Shown here: positions 23,300-35,352 of the stretch, piece after piece
How positions within the stretch are numbered: the first letter of the stretch is position 1
Layout: each line of letters opens with the position of its first letter
Assembly: GCA_047967505.1 (NCBI GenBank)
Contig: CM106539.1
Reading direction: 5' to 3' (one strand)
DNA length: 64,000 bases
Origin: Dipteris shenzhenensis
Lineage: Eukaryota; Polypodiophyta; Polypodiopsida; Gleicheniales
Notes under the pieces: model-generated
What the model saw: only the letters and a program-made list of their open reading frames with translations
The model's database searches: none
What the model was told of the DNA's origin: nothing
Translations under genes and position numbers: made by a program

Positions 23300-24967
23300 C
23301 AATGATGATTGAGTATTTCGACAAAGAAGAGGAGTCAGAGAATGTGTACCTACAGGTGGCAAACTTGAAGCAGCCAGAAGGTGAGATGGTGCATTGAGCG
23401 ACCGTTCTTTTGGACCCTAAATGCCACACTGGAGGACAATGTCGGATTTCAAGCTAGAATGACTCAACATGTGTTGGGCTACCTGGTAGCAGAAGCAAGT
23501 GACGAATTCTGCCTCAAGCTTAAATTGGAAAATCCAAAAACCATGGTGCTAGCACATGAGATTGCTCAAAAGTTTGATAAAGTTCAGTTTGACCCTACTT
23601 CAAAGAAGACGGTTGTCCCTCCGCAACCCCCTCTATTCTTGCAATAATAATCTAGTAGGTCCAACTCAGGGGCATACCCCCACCCCCCATCAGAGATGTA
23701 TCCACTGCCTCCACCTGAAATGTATGGTCCTCCCTTAGGTGCTTACCCTCAACAAGGTGTATATCCTCACCCTCCACCTGGAAGATTTTCCCAGCCTCGC
23801 CCATGAGCCCCCATCCTTCCTACTCCCCCAGCTGCCACCTTGTTTAGATCCACCGCAATGCCATCTTCCAAGACAACATGCCCCAATAAGTGGCTACTAA
23901 AGAGCTCGAAGTCAATGACCTAGCCAAGGCCCTGAATGGAGATCTTTGGCTTGAGATGGTGGGCATCAGAAATCAAGCCAATCACCCTCCAATAGAACGT
24001 GCCAATGTTGTGTGCTACGAGTGCCACCAGAAGGGTCATTATCGCACGGAATGCCCCAATATTCCAAGGGTGAATCTTCTAAGTAAATCAGGCACCAAGG
24101 ATTCTGACGTAGAGATCCTTAACCTCGGGAAAGGAATTCGTACCACCTCGAACCCCTCTCCAAACCATGGACCGGGTTGCCCCAGGAAGAAGGTATCCTT
24201 CTCAGAGCCCTCAGATTCTGAGATGGCAGACCCACCAACAAAGAAGACTAAAAGATCTCGTAGGAGTAAGTGGTCGCCCTATCGGCTCAGGGAAAGAAGA
24301 CTATTCAGTCATTCAGGACCTTGCTCATCGGTCTTTGAGCATCACGCTTCCTCAACTAATAGCATTAAGCCCTAAGGTGAGACATGAGCTACAGCAAGGG
24401 ATCTCAACAAGGAAGAGCAAGAAAAATGGAAAGGTAAGAGAGATTTCTTCTATCTCTGAAGAAGTTGATCGGCACCCACATACAGTAGATGTCATCATAG
24501 ATAACTACCATGTCAAAAGTGTGTGTGTTGATGGGGAAGCTGCATGTAATAGCATGGTAACCCGTATCATGAAGAAGGTGAATTTGAAATGCACAAGGCG
24601 TTCCTCCACTCAAATCAAGGTAGCAGATGGTCAACGACTCGCCACCCTAGGAGTCATTGAGGATTTTCCCATCACTGTCAGTGGGTTGACCACCACTGTC
24701 AATTTCTATGTAGTGGACATTGAAGATACTGGCACGAGTTACGTAGCCATACTTGGGAGGCCATGGTTGAGAAAGAGTGATGCAGTCAGCCATTGGAAGA
24801 CAGGAGACATGTCTTTCGGTGCTTCTAAGGAGAAGATCCTGGTGCAACCGCCACTGAACCAAAAGAAGAAGAGGAGCAAGACAATGATACTCTCTCATCC
24901 TCGGTGTCTAAATCAATGGAAGAATCAGACAGGGGGGAGGAGTTCTCAGAGGAGGAAGTTTACATGA
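23300..24967 (+). pseudogene. gag: Ty3/gypsy gag-protease relic
   Basis: The relic opens with a frame containing EYFDKEEESENVYLQVANL. Gag-like LKLENPKTMVLAHEIAQKFD (23,381-23,647) comes next, then a zinc knuckle CYECHQKGHYRTEC (about 24,013-24,054, intact C-C-H-C). A retropepsin-like domain (about 24,480-24,810) has VCVDGEAACNSM in place of the usual D-S/T-G-A site, and ILGRPWL near its end. Frames shift between blocks, and no RT or integrase follows. The family makes the capsid and processes the polyprotein. The altered active site and frameshifts make this copy non-functional. Confidence 0.75.
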
Positions 24968-25996
24968 TGGGGGTGTCTCCGACCCCACCACCTGCAAAAA
25001 AGGTAACAACTAGTCCTCAACAGCTTAAATCTGTTGAGCATTTCAGCCATAAACGTGGTTGCTTCTTGGCATACTGGCTCCAAAATCATATCATGGCATA
25101 TTCCATTGCATTGGGACTTTGTGCCAGGTGGCAACAATTCCTGAATTTCTTAGAACCTTGCATCCATATGTTTCATTGGATAGTCTTCTTGTGGATTTTG
25201 AAATAAGAAAGATTCCTTGGTTGTAGATCTACTAAGGTAGATTTGGATAGGCTTTTGATTATGAATGATTGTGCGAGAATGCCCGAAAGAAATGGCTACG
25301 ACAAAGCAGAAATGAAAAGATTGGTGGATATCACTACCCTAGCAGGAGTCAGGCAGCCCTTCACATATTTGTAGTGTAGCCCCACATTAGATCGATCCAA
25401 GGGCAACAATGATCCTTTGTCTTAGTCTCTTGCATATCACATAAAGTGCATATCTATCTCTCACATTAGATGCCATCTACTCGTCCTGTCTCAACTCGCT
25501 CATTTGGGGACTCAATGAATTGGTATCTTTTTTGTGTGTGTGTGTGTGAATGTCTCTTGTGAACTTTGCATGGTGTGTGATCTAGGCGAATCTAGCACTG
25601 GATGGTAACCACATCTAGGAGGTCACCAATTGAGTTCCCCGGACACCACTCAAGACCTTGTGGAGCAAAGCCCCATTTTCCTTGGCCCTCACGTTGTGTA
25701 CTTCATCCCCTGTTATCATGGGTTCACAGTCAAGGACGTGGACTCGACAAATCATGTGCCTTTTTCATTTCACATGAAGTAATCATTGGGATTTTCTCTC
25801 CATTGTGAGAAAACATCCTTGATTCTAAGTTATAAATGTAGAGTTACAAAATTTAAAGGTGTAGAAGCCATTAGGTGAACAGTAAAAAATGATGTGATAT
25901 GATTATAGCAATGAAAATCATTATTTTATGGCTACCTTTAAAAATTGCAGATGCACTGGACTATCACCCTTTGGCCCCTCTTATGCTGGAAAGTAT
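24968..25996. other. non-coding remainder of E
   Basis: Decayed sequence, possibly continuing the gypsy relic to about 25,380. I see no domain. A short TG run lies at 25,532-25,548. Confidence 0.4.
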
Positions 25997-26368
25997 TTAG
26001 AGGATATATTGATGTGTATTGACTCGTAGTGACGATGTACTTGCGTGGAAGTCGTAATGTGTCCTCGCAGGTAAAGGAGTATGTAACCTGCTGTCCCGTA
26101 ATGTTTCAATCAGCCACCTGGGCACCCGTTTGGATGATTGAATGGCTGTCCTTTCCTCATCAACTGCTTGGCCAATATTTGCCTCATCCATAGGCATATG
26201 TGGTTCAGCCACAATAGGCTGATTAGGTCTTGTACCGGCCTGCGTAACAGCATGGGAAATCAAACTGGAATGTTCTGAAAATGAGGGACCTTCAGTTGTC
26301 ATGGGCAGCATTTGTTCAAACACATCCCTGGAGTAGACATCAGGCTGTTCACACGTGATTGTGTTCAT
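25997..26368 (-). pseudogene. copia pol scrap (integrase-RT linker)
   Basis: A 123-codon minus-strand frame contains SSKRVPRWLIETLRDSRLHTPLPARTH. This resembles the linker before RT in SIRE/Tnt-like copia polyproteins. Its first six codons lie inside segment L, so the frame crosses the E/L junction by chance. No RT follows it. Confidence 0.45.
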
Positions 26369-26639
26369 TGATTTGCATGTTAAATGACTACCTCTTGTGA
26401 GTCATCCAATCATACGTATATCAGAGTGAAGAAGCCCATCAAGAATAAGTCAAAGTTTGTCAATAGGAAGGTTACCAAGATTCAAGCCAAACCTCAATTT
26501 CCCTACTACTATCTATGTGCAAAGAACCTTGGATTCTCAGACTTTCTTGCTTGTAATATGCACTTGTATGAAGATGGTTCTTTCTAAGGATTTGTAAAGG
26601 GATTAGATAGTGCTATTATTGGTAAGACCAGCTTCCCTA

Positions 26640-27432
26640 TGGCTACTAAAACAAAGATAGATAAGTTTGAGAGTGAGGGATTTCACACATAGTAGACCAA
26701 AATCAAATTTGTACTCATGAAAAAGGGGATTTGGAACATTTCCAATGGGAAAGAGAAGAAGCCTACTACTAGGGAAGGAGAAGCATTATGGACCTGGTTA
26801 ACTAAAGATGAAAAGGCATTGGCTATAATTGCACTAGGCTTGAGTGATTCCTTCCTTCATCACACTGATGGATGTGAAACTGCACATGTTGCATGGAAGC
26901 ATCTTGAGACTGTCTTTGGAGCACAGGGGAAGTGTTCCAAGTATAGTCTACTCATTAAGTTCTTTGACCTGAAGCTCGATAAGCGAGAGTCACTATCCTC
27001 TCACCTAAACTTCATGAAAACTTAAAAGTATATTGACTCAACTATCAAGCATCCAATTTAACCTTGATGATGATATTGTGATTGCTATATTGCTTACAAG
27101 TCTACTTGATGAGTATGGTACCATTGTGACTACTCTTACAAATCTACTAGAATCTAATTTAGTAGATATAGAGGCATCTCTATATCTGTAAAGAAAGTGA
27201 AGCATATCTAGTCAAAAGAAACTTCAAAGGATCTACAAGCAAGAGCAAGATGAAGTGCCATTTCTGTGGAAAGCTTGATTATTTTGAAAAGGAGTGCTAC
27301 ACTAAGAAGAAACTCTCAGCAAATCTTGTGGAAGAATTAGAAAAAGAAGAAGAATGGGAGGAGATTAATGCTCTCACTGCTTTCACCACCCAAGTCAACC
27401 TTGATGAGGGTGATGACCCTTTTGTGTCTTGA
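26640..27432 (+). pseudogene. gag: copia family X gag, second copy
   Basis: The same decayed Gag as at 3,532-2,739. It opens MATKTKIDKFESEG, meets two adjacent stops, continues as a Gag core at 26,717-27,025 and ends in a zinc knuckle CHFCGKLDYFEKEC at about 27,253-27,294 with the H-to-Y change. Here it lacks a 5' LTR: upstream is E, not an X leader. This supports a rearranged left boundary of L. Confidence 0.8.
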
Positions 27433-27676
27433 GTCAATAAGGGATCTCTGCCGTGGGATGTCTCCCTTAAATGATTGTTAGTCTTATGTGTGAGTTTTAC
27501 CTTATCAGATATGGGAACTTCCCATGCATAGTCATTGTCCATTCTCTCAATTATAAACCAAGAGCCATAACCAGAGTGAGTCACATGTTGGGGTCATGAG
27601 CGTTGTTACTAGATGTGAGCAAGCCATGAAGCTTCCCATAAACTACTGCTGGGTTGAGGCCAATTTGTGGAGGGAC

Positions 27677-27973
27677 TGTTGGGACAAATTGATGTAATGG
27701 GTCTATACCAAGGATTACAAGGTATATGTGTGCTTGTGTGTAACCACATGGTGTGTATGTGTGGTTACTGTGACTAGGTTAGGTGGTGGTAGAAGGTTCC
27801 ACTGGGTGTGATTGAGGGAATCTGAGAAATCAGTGGAGAGATTAGTGGAGGATTAGTGGATCTGGAGATGCTCTCTCTATTGGGTACATGCATTGTACCA
27901 CTTGCCTACTTAAGGCAACTCCTACTCATGAATAAACGACTCTTTTTATTATGCTTCCATTGAGTTTCCTTCA
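27677..27973 (+). repeat. 3' LTR of copia family X, second copy
   Basis: A 297-bp LTR from TGTTGGGACAAATTG to TTTCCTTCA, preceded by the purine tract GTGGAGGGA. Inverted copy of 2,198-2,494. Confidence 0.75.
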
Positions 27974-29177
27974 GATAGGGAGAACAAAGAGAGAAGCTTC
28001 CAAGCTCAAAGAAAGGAGGAAAATTGAAAATAGTGTTGGAGCAAGAAAAATTCAAAATGTCTTAAAAATGAGGGAGAAGGAAGAGAAACGAGAGAGAATG
28101 CGAGGAGTGTGGTAGTTGGATGGGAGGATTTGGCTCAAGGACAAATAGTGCAAGTTTGATTGAGAAACTAGGTTTTTCAATTTGGTTACAGTTCAAAAAC
28201 ATGAAGGAAGATGAGGCAGCAAGTCGGAGGTCTACGTAAAACTTTGGTCCATTGAATAGAGAAATAGCTCATTTTCAATATTATGTTACCCTCCATTAGC
28301 CAACATTATACTAAGTTCTTGTGGGCCAAGGGCTCTCTTACAAGGCCCCTTTTGTAGTCCAATTTTTTTGTAATGCTCAAGTGTATTGTTGGAACTCTAT
28401 TGATGATTATTACAATTTCCTCAAGCTTAAGAGTTCTTTGTGAGAAGAGAATTCATTCCACAATTTCGCTTTACTAAGACTAGGAGAGGGTCCTTCTTTC
28501 CTACCTATGTACTCCACAAGCAATGAGTTCCAATGAGCTCATATTTAACTTTAAGTCCTTGAAGGTTATGCCCACTTAGTGCACTTTTTCTTGAAAATTT
28601 TATAGAACATATCTACGTGATTGGGTCAACTTAATCTTCGAGAAGGAAAGGTGGAAAAAAGATGAGTCACGAGTTACAGGGCAAGGCCTATTATTCTTCT
28701 ATATTATCTTTGTAGATGGATGAAAGTGTTTGCCAAAACAAAGCAATGACCTAGAGGGCATTCTCTTCTTTGTTGTTGATCAAGATTTCACCATGTTTGT
28801 GCTCCATTTCTAGCTCACTTTGTAAAGAAATGAGCTACTAATTGGACAATGTTGCTGCCCATTAACCATGAGTAGCCCAAAATAAATCTGAGAAAAAGAT
28901 TCACGAGGATAAGTCATTTTGTTTTATAAATAATATCTCCAAATCCAGAACAGCATCGCTCAACCAAGAGTCGTCGCTATGATAATTTTCAATTTGTCAA
29001 AGCCGGCAAAGCTGCACAGTACATGGAAAAGCATGCAGAAATGCATGTCTTTGAAGCTGGGATCCTCCGCAACTGTGTGAGCTGTCATTTCGGCAGTGCA
29101 TGCGAGAAACCATCATGGTCGAGCTGTAGATCCGTCGTAGTCGTTGATCTGTGTTCCAAGCTCTCGCAATACATGAC
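27974..29177. other. non-coding stretch, inverted copy of 992-2,197
   Basis: About 1.2 kb with no gene seen. It is the sequence that lies 3' of the kinase in the left arm. Confidence 0.5.
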
Positions 29178-29417
29178 TCACTCCTTACTGCATGACATGG
29201 GGGCGAGCAGTGAGCAGCCTGCATGATTTGCGATCCAAGGATCATGTACGAAGTCGGGAAGCTTCACCCTTCGAGAAGGATCTCTCACTAGCATCTTCCG
29301 AATCAAGTTCTGTGCTTGAAGGGACACGGTCGGCCAGGAGGAGGTTGAGGAGAGAGTGGCAATGAGTGCCTGATGAGAAGAAGAAGAAGAAGTGAGGGAC
29401 TCCATCATCATCTTCAA
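29178..29417 (-). pseudogene. kinase copy with exact in-frame 690-bp deletion
   Basis: A 79-aa frame joins the N-terminal 31 codons of the kinase (with a shorter serine run) to the C-lobe from W262 onward. In left-arm coordinates bases 145-834 are missing, which is 230 whole codons. The ATP lysine, HRD, DFG and APE motifs are all gone, so no catalytic activity is possible. The junction CCTCC/TGGCC shows no microhomology, pointing to blunt end joining. One residue also differs (V290 of the intact copy is F). The frame stays open, so a small product could be made if transcribed. Confidence 0.9.
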
Positions 29418-29468
29418 AATATCGCATAGCTAAAACTTGCGTCCAAGCTTCTTTATAGACAGCGCTTT

Positions 29469-31410
29469 CTCAGTCGGTTGCCTTGCTTTTTGCAAACCGA
29501 CTTGCTTTTTGCATTTTGCATTTCGTTGGAGTCCCAAATGCCACTTTTGTAAAAAAGATGAATGACACATGTCATTCAATAGGCCTGCCCAAAATAAATG
29601 GGGAGGCGAAGGGGGGCGCTAGGGACTAGTGGTGGAATGAGGGAAGCTAAAAGAGAGAGACTAGTGGTGGAGTGAGGGAAGCTTAGAGAGAGAATGGGGA
29701 GGAGAAGGGTGGGTGTGTTAGGGACTAGTGGTAGAGTGAGGGAATCTCTGTGTGTGTGTGTGTGTATGTGTGAGAGAGAGAGAGAGAGAGGCAGAGAGAA
29801 ACCCAAAATCGTTAGTTGTGCATAATTGCTCCATTTATTGGGGCGACAGCTTTAACAAAGGCCAATGAGAAAAATTTGGAATTTATAAAATTTAAAAACT
29901 CTCCTATTTTAGCTTTGCCAAAGTAAAAACCATTGCTAAGGCTACCCTGTAAGGGCAGGCCAAAAAGGAGGGTGGCTATATTTTAGGGTCTTTACACACC
30001 AAGCCCCCTGTCTATTTTTTCCCTTTTGGCACGGGCCGAGATCATTACACACCGCCCAAGCCGTTATAAAGTACGTGGCAAGGTATTGTAGGTTCAAGCC
30101 CCATGCAATAAATGCCTTCACCTATGTAGATCCCCCGCCCATCCTCTTGGGCCGGAGGTCTTGGCTGCCCAACTTTGTCTACCCCCCTTTTTTGGTGGAT
30201 CGAATCATCTCTTTCAATGTGGCACCACACACCCCTGTAAGAGAGGGCTTGACGGCAGGCGGGGGCTTGGGCTGCAGGTAGTGTGTAAAGGCCCTAACTT
30301 TTTAGCACTAATTCATGGAGGAAAATAGCTTCATGAATTAGGCCTCTAAGTACGGAGGGCTAACTTTTTAGCACTAATTCGCCATAGAAATGGCCTTCGT
30401 GGATTAAAAAATCGAAGTCATAGAGAGCTAATTTTTATCTATAGGATTGACTTTTTCGGGTTGATTTCAAAGGGGAATGTGATTTCCATATCTTGGGCAA
30501 TTGTAAATAACCGTTGTCCACGATGGTTCCACCTCATCCAGTTGCTAGTTTAAAGGTGGCTTCACGCCAGCTAACTCGAGCTTTGCATGACTGGGTGTGT
30601 GTTTTGGACTTTGGCTATACCTCGCGCTTTGGCTCATCATGGCCATTTGCATTTCTTTGCATGGAGGCTGTGGAGCGACCAAAGGTTTCAAACTAGTGAG
30701 GTGTTGTGAAGAGCTACGTGGACATGAGCGGTGTTGTGCGAGGGCAGAGGAGCTCGAGTTGGGAGGGCAAGGATTTGGAGGTGTCTAGCTCATAGCAAGA
30801 TGATTGCCTTGTAGTTCTTTTGCATTGCCGGTCGTTTATTTTCCTTTCTGAGCCTTGATTTGGTTGCATGAGCATTTTTCCATCTCTCTTGCCAACTGCA
30901 TGCTACGCTAGCTGAGTTGTGTATAGTGATGCTAGGGATGTGTTTTACTACTACGGGAAGTTGGTTGCATGATTCTTCTCAAGCAAGTCACGGTGAAAGC
31001 TTCCACCACCAAGCGAAGGTTGGGCACATCCATTTGTTCGAGTTTAAACTAGATGGAGCAAAGCTTTTTGCTATATCTACGTGGTGAGAAATCCGCAAAA
31101 GTTACAATGATGTCGAAGATGCCAAGGCTTGGAACTTTTTGTGCTATGCCATCGGAGTCTCTCTCTTGTACTTGATTAGCATGTCCTGAGCATGTCGTTT
31201 ATCTATGTATCTGCATGTTGTTTATCCCTGTACCTTGCCTTGGACATTTTAGTTGCCTCATAATTGACTCGGGTTTCTCTTTATATCATAGGTTGGATCA
31301 TGTCCATACAAAGGGTGGTGGTTCAATTTCTATGTGCAATGAGATATTTGTGTTGTGGTTTTTATGCTATGTTGATTGGAAAATCTTTCCATGTGCTTTT
31401 GTAAATGTGA
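29469..31410. other. unique non-coding part of L (region F)
   Basis: No supported gene. It contains a GT/GA microsatellite at 29,750-29,790 and a small TIR element at 29,986-30,294. A 21-base phrase starting CTAACTTTTTAGCAC appears twice, near 30,295 and 30,360. Short frames at 30,514-30,788 and 31,215-31,511 match no family. Confidence 0.5.
29986..30294. mobile_element. possible MITE with 14-bp terminal inverted repeats
   Basis: A 309-bp unit starts GGGTCTTTACACAC and ends GTGTGTAAAGGCCC (one mismatch when inverted). It is flanked on both sides by TA. Inside, GGTTCAAGCCC at about 30,091 resembles an RNA polymerase III B box, so a tRNA-derived (SINE-like) core is an alternative. No coding capacity. 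Confidence 0.45.
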
Positions 31411-32352
31411 TTGGTAATTTTTACCACACTTGTAGTGATCATGCATGCTTAAGCCTGGTGGTGGGTGAGTGGTGTCTAGTAATTTTAACTGCCAACCCGG
31501 TGGAATCGTAGCCACGACAAACGTGGCTGATGAGAGCCACCACCACCGGGCAGTTATTCTCACAAAAGTAAATCATGAAGCCTAATCACCTCTAATCACT
31601 CATTACCATGCACTCTAGTACTCTACTGAGCATGCGAGCCTGGTGACTGGTAATTTTTACTGCACTCATAGTGATTATGCATGCTTAAGCCCACCAGTGG
31701 TGGGTGAGCGATGGCTGGTAATCTGCCAGCCCGGTGGAATCGTAGCCACGACAGACGTTGCTGATGAGAGCCACCACCATCGGGCAGTAATTCCCACAAA
31801 AGTAAATCATGAAGCCTAATCACCTCTAATCACTCATTACCATGCACTCTAGTACTCTACTGAGCATGCGAGCCTAGTGACTGGTAATTTTTACTGCACT
31901 CGTCGTGATCATGCATGCTCAAGCCCAGTGGTGGGTGAACAGGCCACCACGGTGGCTGGTAATTTTAACTGCCAAGTGGGTGGAATCGTAGCCACGACAG
32001 GCGTGGCTATAATCACTCATTACCATGCACTCTAATTCTCTATTAAGCATGCAATCTCGGGGATTGGTAATTTTTACTACACTCCTAGTGATCATGCATG
32101 CTTAAGCCTGGTGGTGGGTGAGCAGTGGCTGGTAATTGCAACTGCTGCCAGCCCTGTGGAATTGTAGCCATGACAGATGTGGTTGATGAGAGCCACCATC
32201 GAGCAGTAATTTCCACAAAAGTAAATCATGAAGCCTAATCACCTCTAATCCCTCATTACCATGCACTCTAGTACTCTCTTGAGCATGCAAGCCCGGTGAG
32301 TGGTAACTTATTACACTCATAGTAATCATGCATGCAAGCCCGGTGGTGGTAA
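31411..32352. repeat. ~235-bp minisatellite, four units and a part
   Basis: Units marked by GGTAATTTTTAC and CATGCATGCTTAAGCC begin near 31,413, 31,648, 31,883, 32,065 and 32,301. Periods are 235, 235, 182 and 236 bp; the third unit has lost about 53 bp. Each unit carries a 'gccaccaccaccgggcag'-type phrase and 'cacaaaagtaaatcatgaag'. Confidence 0.85.
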
Positions 32353-32499
32353 CTCTGGACACAAGCTAGTCAGGCATCCCCAACTAACCACACAAAGTAT
32401 CCACTAGGACCCCCGCCGCGTCCGGTGCGCTATGGGGTACTTTGCCATAGTCACACTTGACTAAAATAATAATGTCCAAAGCAAGATATATCAGAAATA

Positions 32500-35352
32500 T
32501 AATTTTCATAACACATAACCATAAGTGGATCTCCTGCTATCCACATGCCCTACATAGTCTGAATCTATGTGCCCAATTAGATGCATCTCTCCTCTGCCAA
32601 AGTAGATGCACATCTCCTTGGTACCCTTCATGTACCTCATGATGCACTTAACTACCTCCCAATGCCTCTTTCTTTGATTAGCCATATACCGGCTAACAAC
32701 TCCCACTCCAAATGCAATGTCTGGTCTAGCTATCATAGCATACATAAGACTCCCAACCACTCATGCATAAGGAACCTTGGACATCATGGCCCTCTCCTCA
32801 TCTAATTTGGAACTATCTTCCTGACTCAGTTTCACATATGGAGGCAATGGAGTACTTACTGCCTTCCCTCCCTCCATATTGAAATGCTGCAACACTTTGT
32901 AACAAACTCCTTCTATGAAAGCCAAAGGAGTTTCCTACTCTAGTCATGCGTGATGCACATACCAAGTATATGACCTGTAGGTCCCAAATCCTTCATGTCA
33001 AAGGCCTCATGCAACTTGTGTTCTTGCTAGCCAATAGCATATCATCCACATACAGTGCCAGGAGTATCTGGCTATTATCCTTAGCCCTTTTAGTATAGAG
33101 GCAGTGATCAATCTCACTCCTTTTGAATCCTTGGGACCGAATGAAAGCATCAAACTTTTGATACCATTCTCTAGGTGCTTGCTTAAGGCCATAGAGATTA
33201 TTTTTCAGCTTGCAAACTAAAGCTCTTTGCCCTTTTCTTCAAAGCCTTCCTGTTGTACATGCAAATTTCCTCATGCAGATCCCCATGCAAGAAAGTTGTC
33301 TTGACATCCATCTACATAAGCTCCATATCCTCTACTTCCACAAGTCCAAGTACAAATCTAAGTGTGGTCATCTTTACAACTAGAGAGAAGATCTCATCAA
33401 AGTCCACACCCTTCTCTTGCTTGAACCCTTTAGCAACCAAATGAGCCTTGTACTTAGGCACATCATTACTTGTGACCTTCATCTTGTAGACCCATTTACA
33501 TGGCAATGCTTTCTTTCCATGTGGAAAAGAAACCAAGTCCCAAGTGTTATTTTTCATGAGTGAATTCATCTCTAATTGCATAGCATTCTCCCACTTGCAC
33601 AAATCCTCGTGCATCATAGACTCTCTATAGCAATAAGGCTCCCCGCAATCAGTAAGTATCACATAGTCTGCCCCTGTAACAAATCTCTCAGGCGGTCTAG
33701 ACACTCTAGCTGACCTTCTCAAGGGCATTTCAGCTTGATGTCCCACCTGCATATCAGCCACATTTGGCTCATCATTTCCACCAATAGATAATCCACCATC
33801 TGCCCTTGATTGTATACCTGTGGGAGTACCTAGGGGAACAATTTTCGGCACATTTGGTGCATGGACAGCTTGTTGTTTTCACATCCCTCATGGGTATCTT
33901 ATGCATCTTCTTCTCATTGAAGACCAAATCATGGCCTCGTATGATCTTCTTTGCTTCTAGATCACAGAGATGATAGCCCATCCCTCCACTTTCACCATAA
34001 CCTAGAGAGATGCATTTCCTAGTCTTAGGGTCTAGCTTCTTCCGAAGCTCTTTTAGCACATCTGCATATGCCTCACACCCAAATATATGAAAATGAGAGT
34101 AAGAGGGCTTCTTGCCACTCCATGTCTCTTTAGTAATACCACCATCCAAACTCTTACTAGGTGATCTATTGATCGCATGTAGTACAATCTTCATTGCCTC
34201 AGCCCAAAAACCACCAGAAAGACTTGCATTGGAAAGCATACATTGCAACATTTCCTGAATGGTGTGGTTCATCTGTTTTGCAGCTGGATTTTGCTTTGCA
34301 GTATGAGGAGACGTAAGCTACCTCTTGATCCCACATGTATCACAAAAATGCTAGAAGTCATGAGAGATATACTCTCCACCATTATCAATCCATAGGCATT
34401 TCAACGTTTTACTTGATTGATTTTCAGCCAAAGCCAACCATTTTTGAAATATCTTGAACACATCATTCTTTCGAGCTATAGCGTAAGAGCACACTTTCCT
34501 AATTGCATCATTAATGAATGTCACATAGTATTCAGCCCTGCCTAATGATTGTGTAGGCATGGGACCACATACATTTGATTGCACCAAATCAAGCCTTTCA
34601 AGCTCTTTCTTTCCCCTTCTTTTATGGGCTGATTTAGTTGGCTTCCCATAGAGACAGTGTAACCCGAATGGCATAAGAGTTTCATTCCATTTTGGCTCAT
34701 GTGGCTCAACCTGCAATGCCACAAAGAAGTACTCGGATGCTTGGTTATTGAAACAACATGATCAGACACCCATGATACATGTAAGGGATACAACGTCCCA
34801 CACTTAGCACCCCTGGCCAAAACCATAGAGCTCTTCTAAATTTTCCAACTCTCAAAGCCAAAAGTGGTCTGAAAACCAGCATCTTCTAGCTGACCCGCTG
34901 AAATGAGACTCTTGGTCAACTTAGGCACATGTCTCACATCTTTCAAAACAAATGCAGACCCATTTGCAAAAGAAAACTTTATGTCACGTGTTCCCACTGT
35001 CACATGCATAGTTATTTCCAAGATGCACACAACCTGTCTTTCCACTACGATAAGTGGAAAACCATTCCCTATGGGTAGTAACATGGAATGAAGCATCAGA
35101 ATCCAAAATCCAATCCTAGGAATATGCATCATCTAAAGTAGTAAGCAAGTTTGCAGGTAGACTAGACATGAAGAGAATGTCATTCTCACTATTATCAGTG
35201 AGTGACTACATTGTCAGTATTATCAGTGAGTGACTGCATTGATCTCCTTGATCTTCATTTTTCTTTTGTCATCCCTTGGACTCTCTTCCTTCTTTTTTGC
35301 ACCCCAATTTTCATTATTTTTCTTATCCTTTTTCTCTCTTTTTAGCTTGTAG
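32500..35352 (-). pseudogene. pol: copia family Y protease-integrase-RT-RNase H, decayed and truncated
   Basis: Reading leftwards, the protease lies near 35,115 and its active-site region reads DSDASFH instead of DSGA. The pre-integrase block SLWHCRLSHMSQNGMKLL (about 34,735-34,680) leads into the integrase core with WIDNGGEYIS and MNHTIQEMLQCMLSNASL (to 33,772). RT starts at about 33,560 (CKWVYKMKVTSNDVPKYKAHLVAKGF) with LALYVDDMLLA near 33,030-33,060. RNase H is partial (32,760-32,506), ends in a stop just after RRSTYGYVL, and its second half and the 3' LTR are absent. The order is Ty1/copia and many frames are broken. Such proteins would copy and insert the element; this copy cannot. Confidence 0.85.

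Larger units (their letters stand above)
22871..26350. other. region E, present once in the window
   Basis: This is the DNA between D1 and segment L. It contains an LTR-like segment, a gypsy gag-protease relic and a copia pol scrap. It takes the place that H occupies after D2. Confidence 0.8.
26351..29468. repeat. right inverted arm (partner of 1-3,820)
   Basis: Reverse complement of 1-3,820 with a 690-bp kinase deletion and 12 bp less of the TTC microsatellite. All gag stop codons are shared with the partner. Confidence 0.92.

Noticed and set aside
30081-30110. tRNA gene at the GGTTCAAGCCC motif
   Set aside because: The surrounding bases do not form acceptor and anticodon stems; only a B-box-like stretch is present.
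30514-30788. Possible small genes in region F
   Set aside because: Overlapping short frames with no start context, domain or conservation visible; composition is not protein-like.
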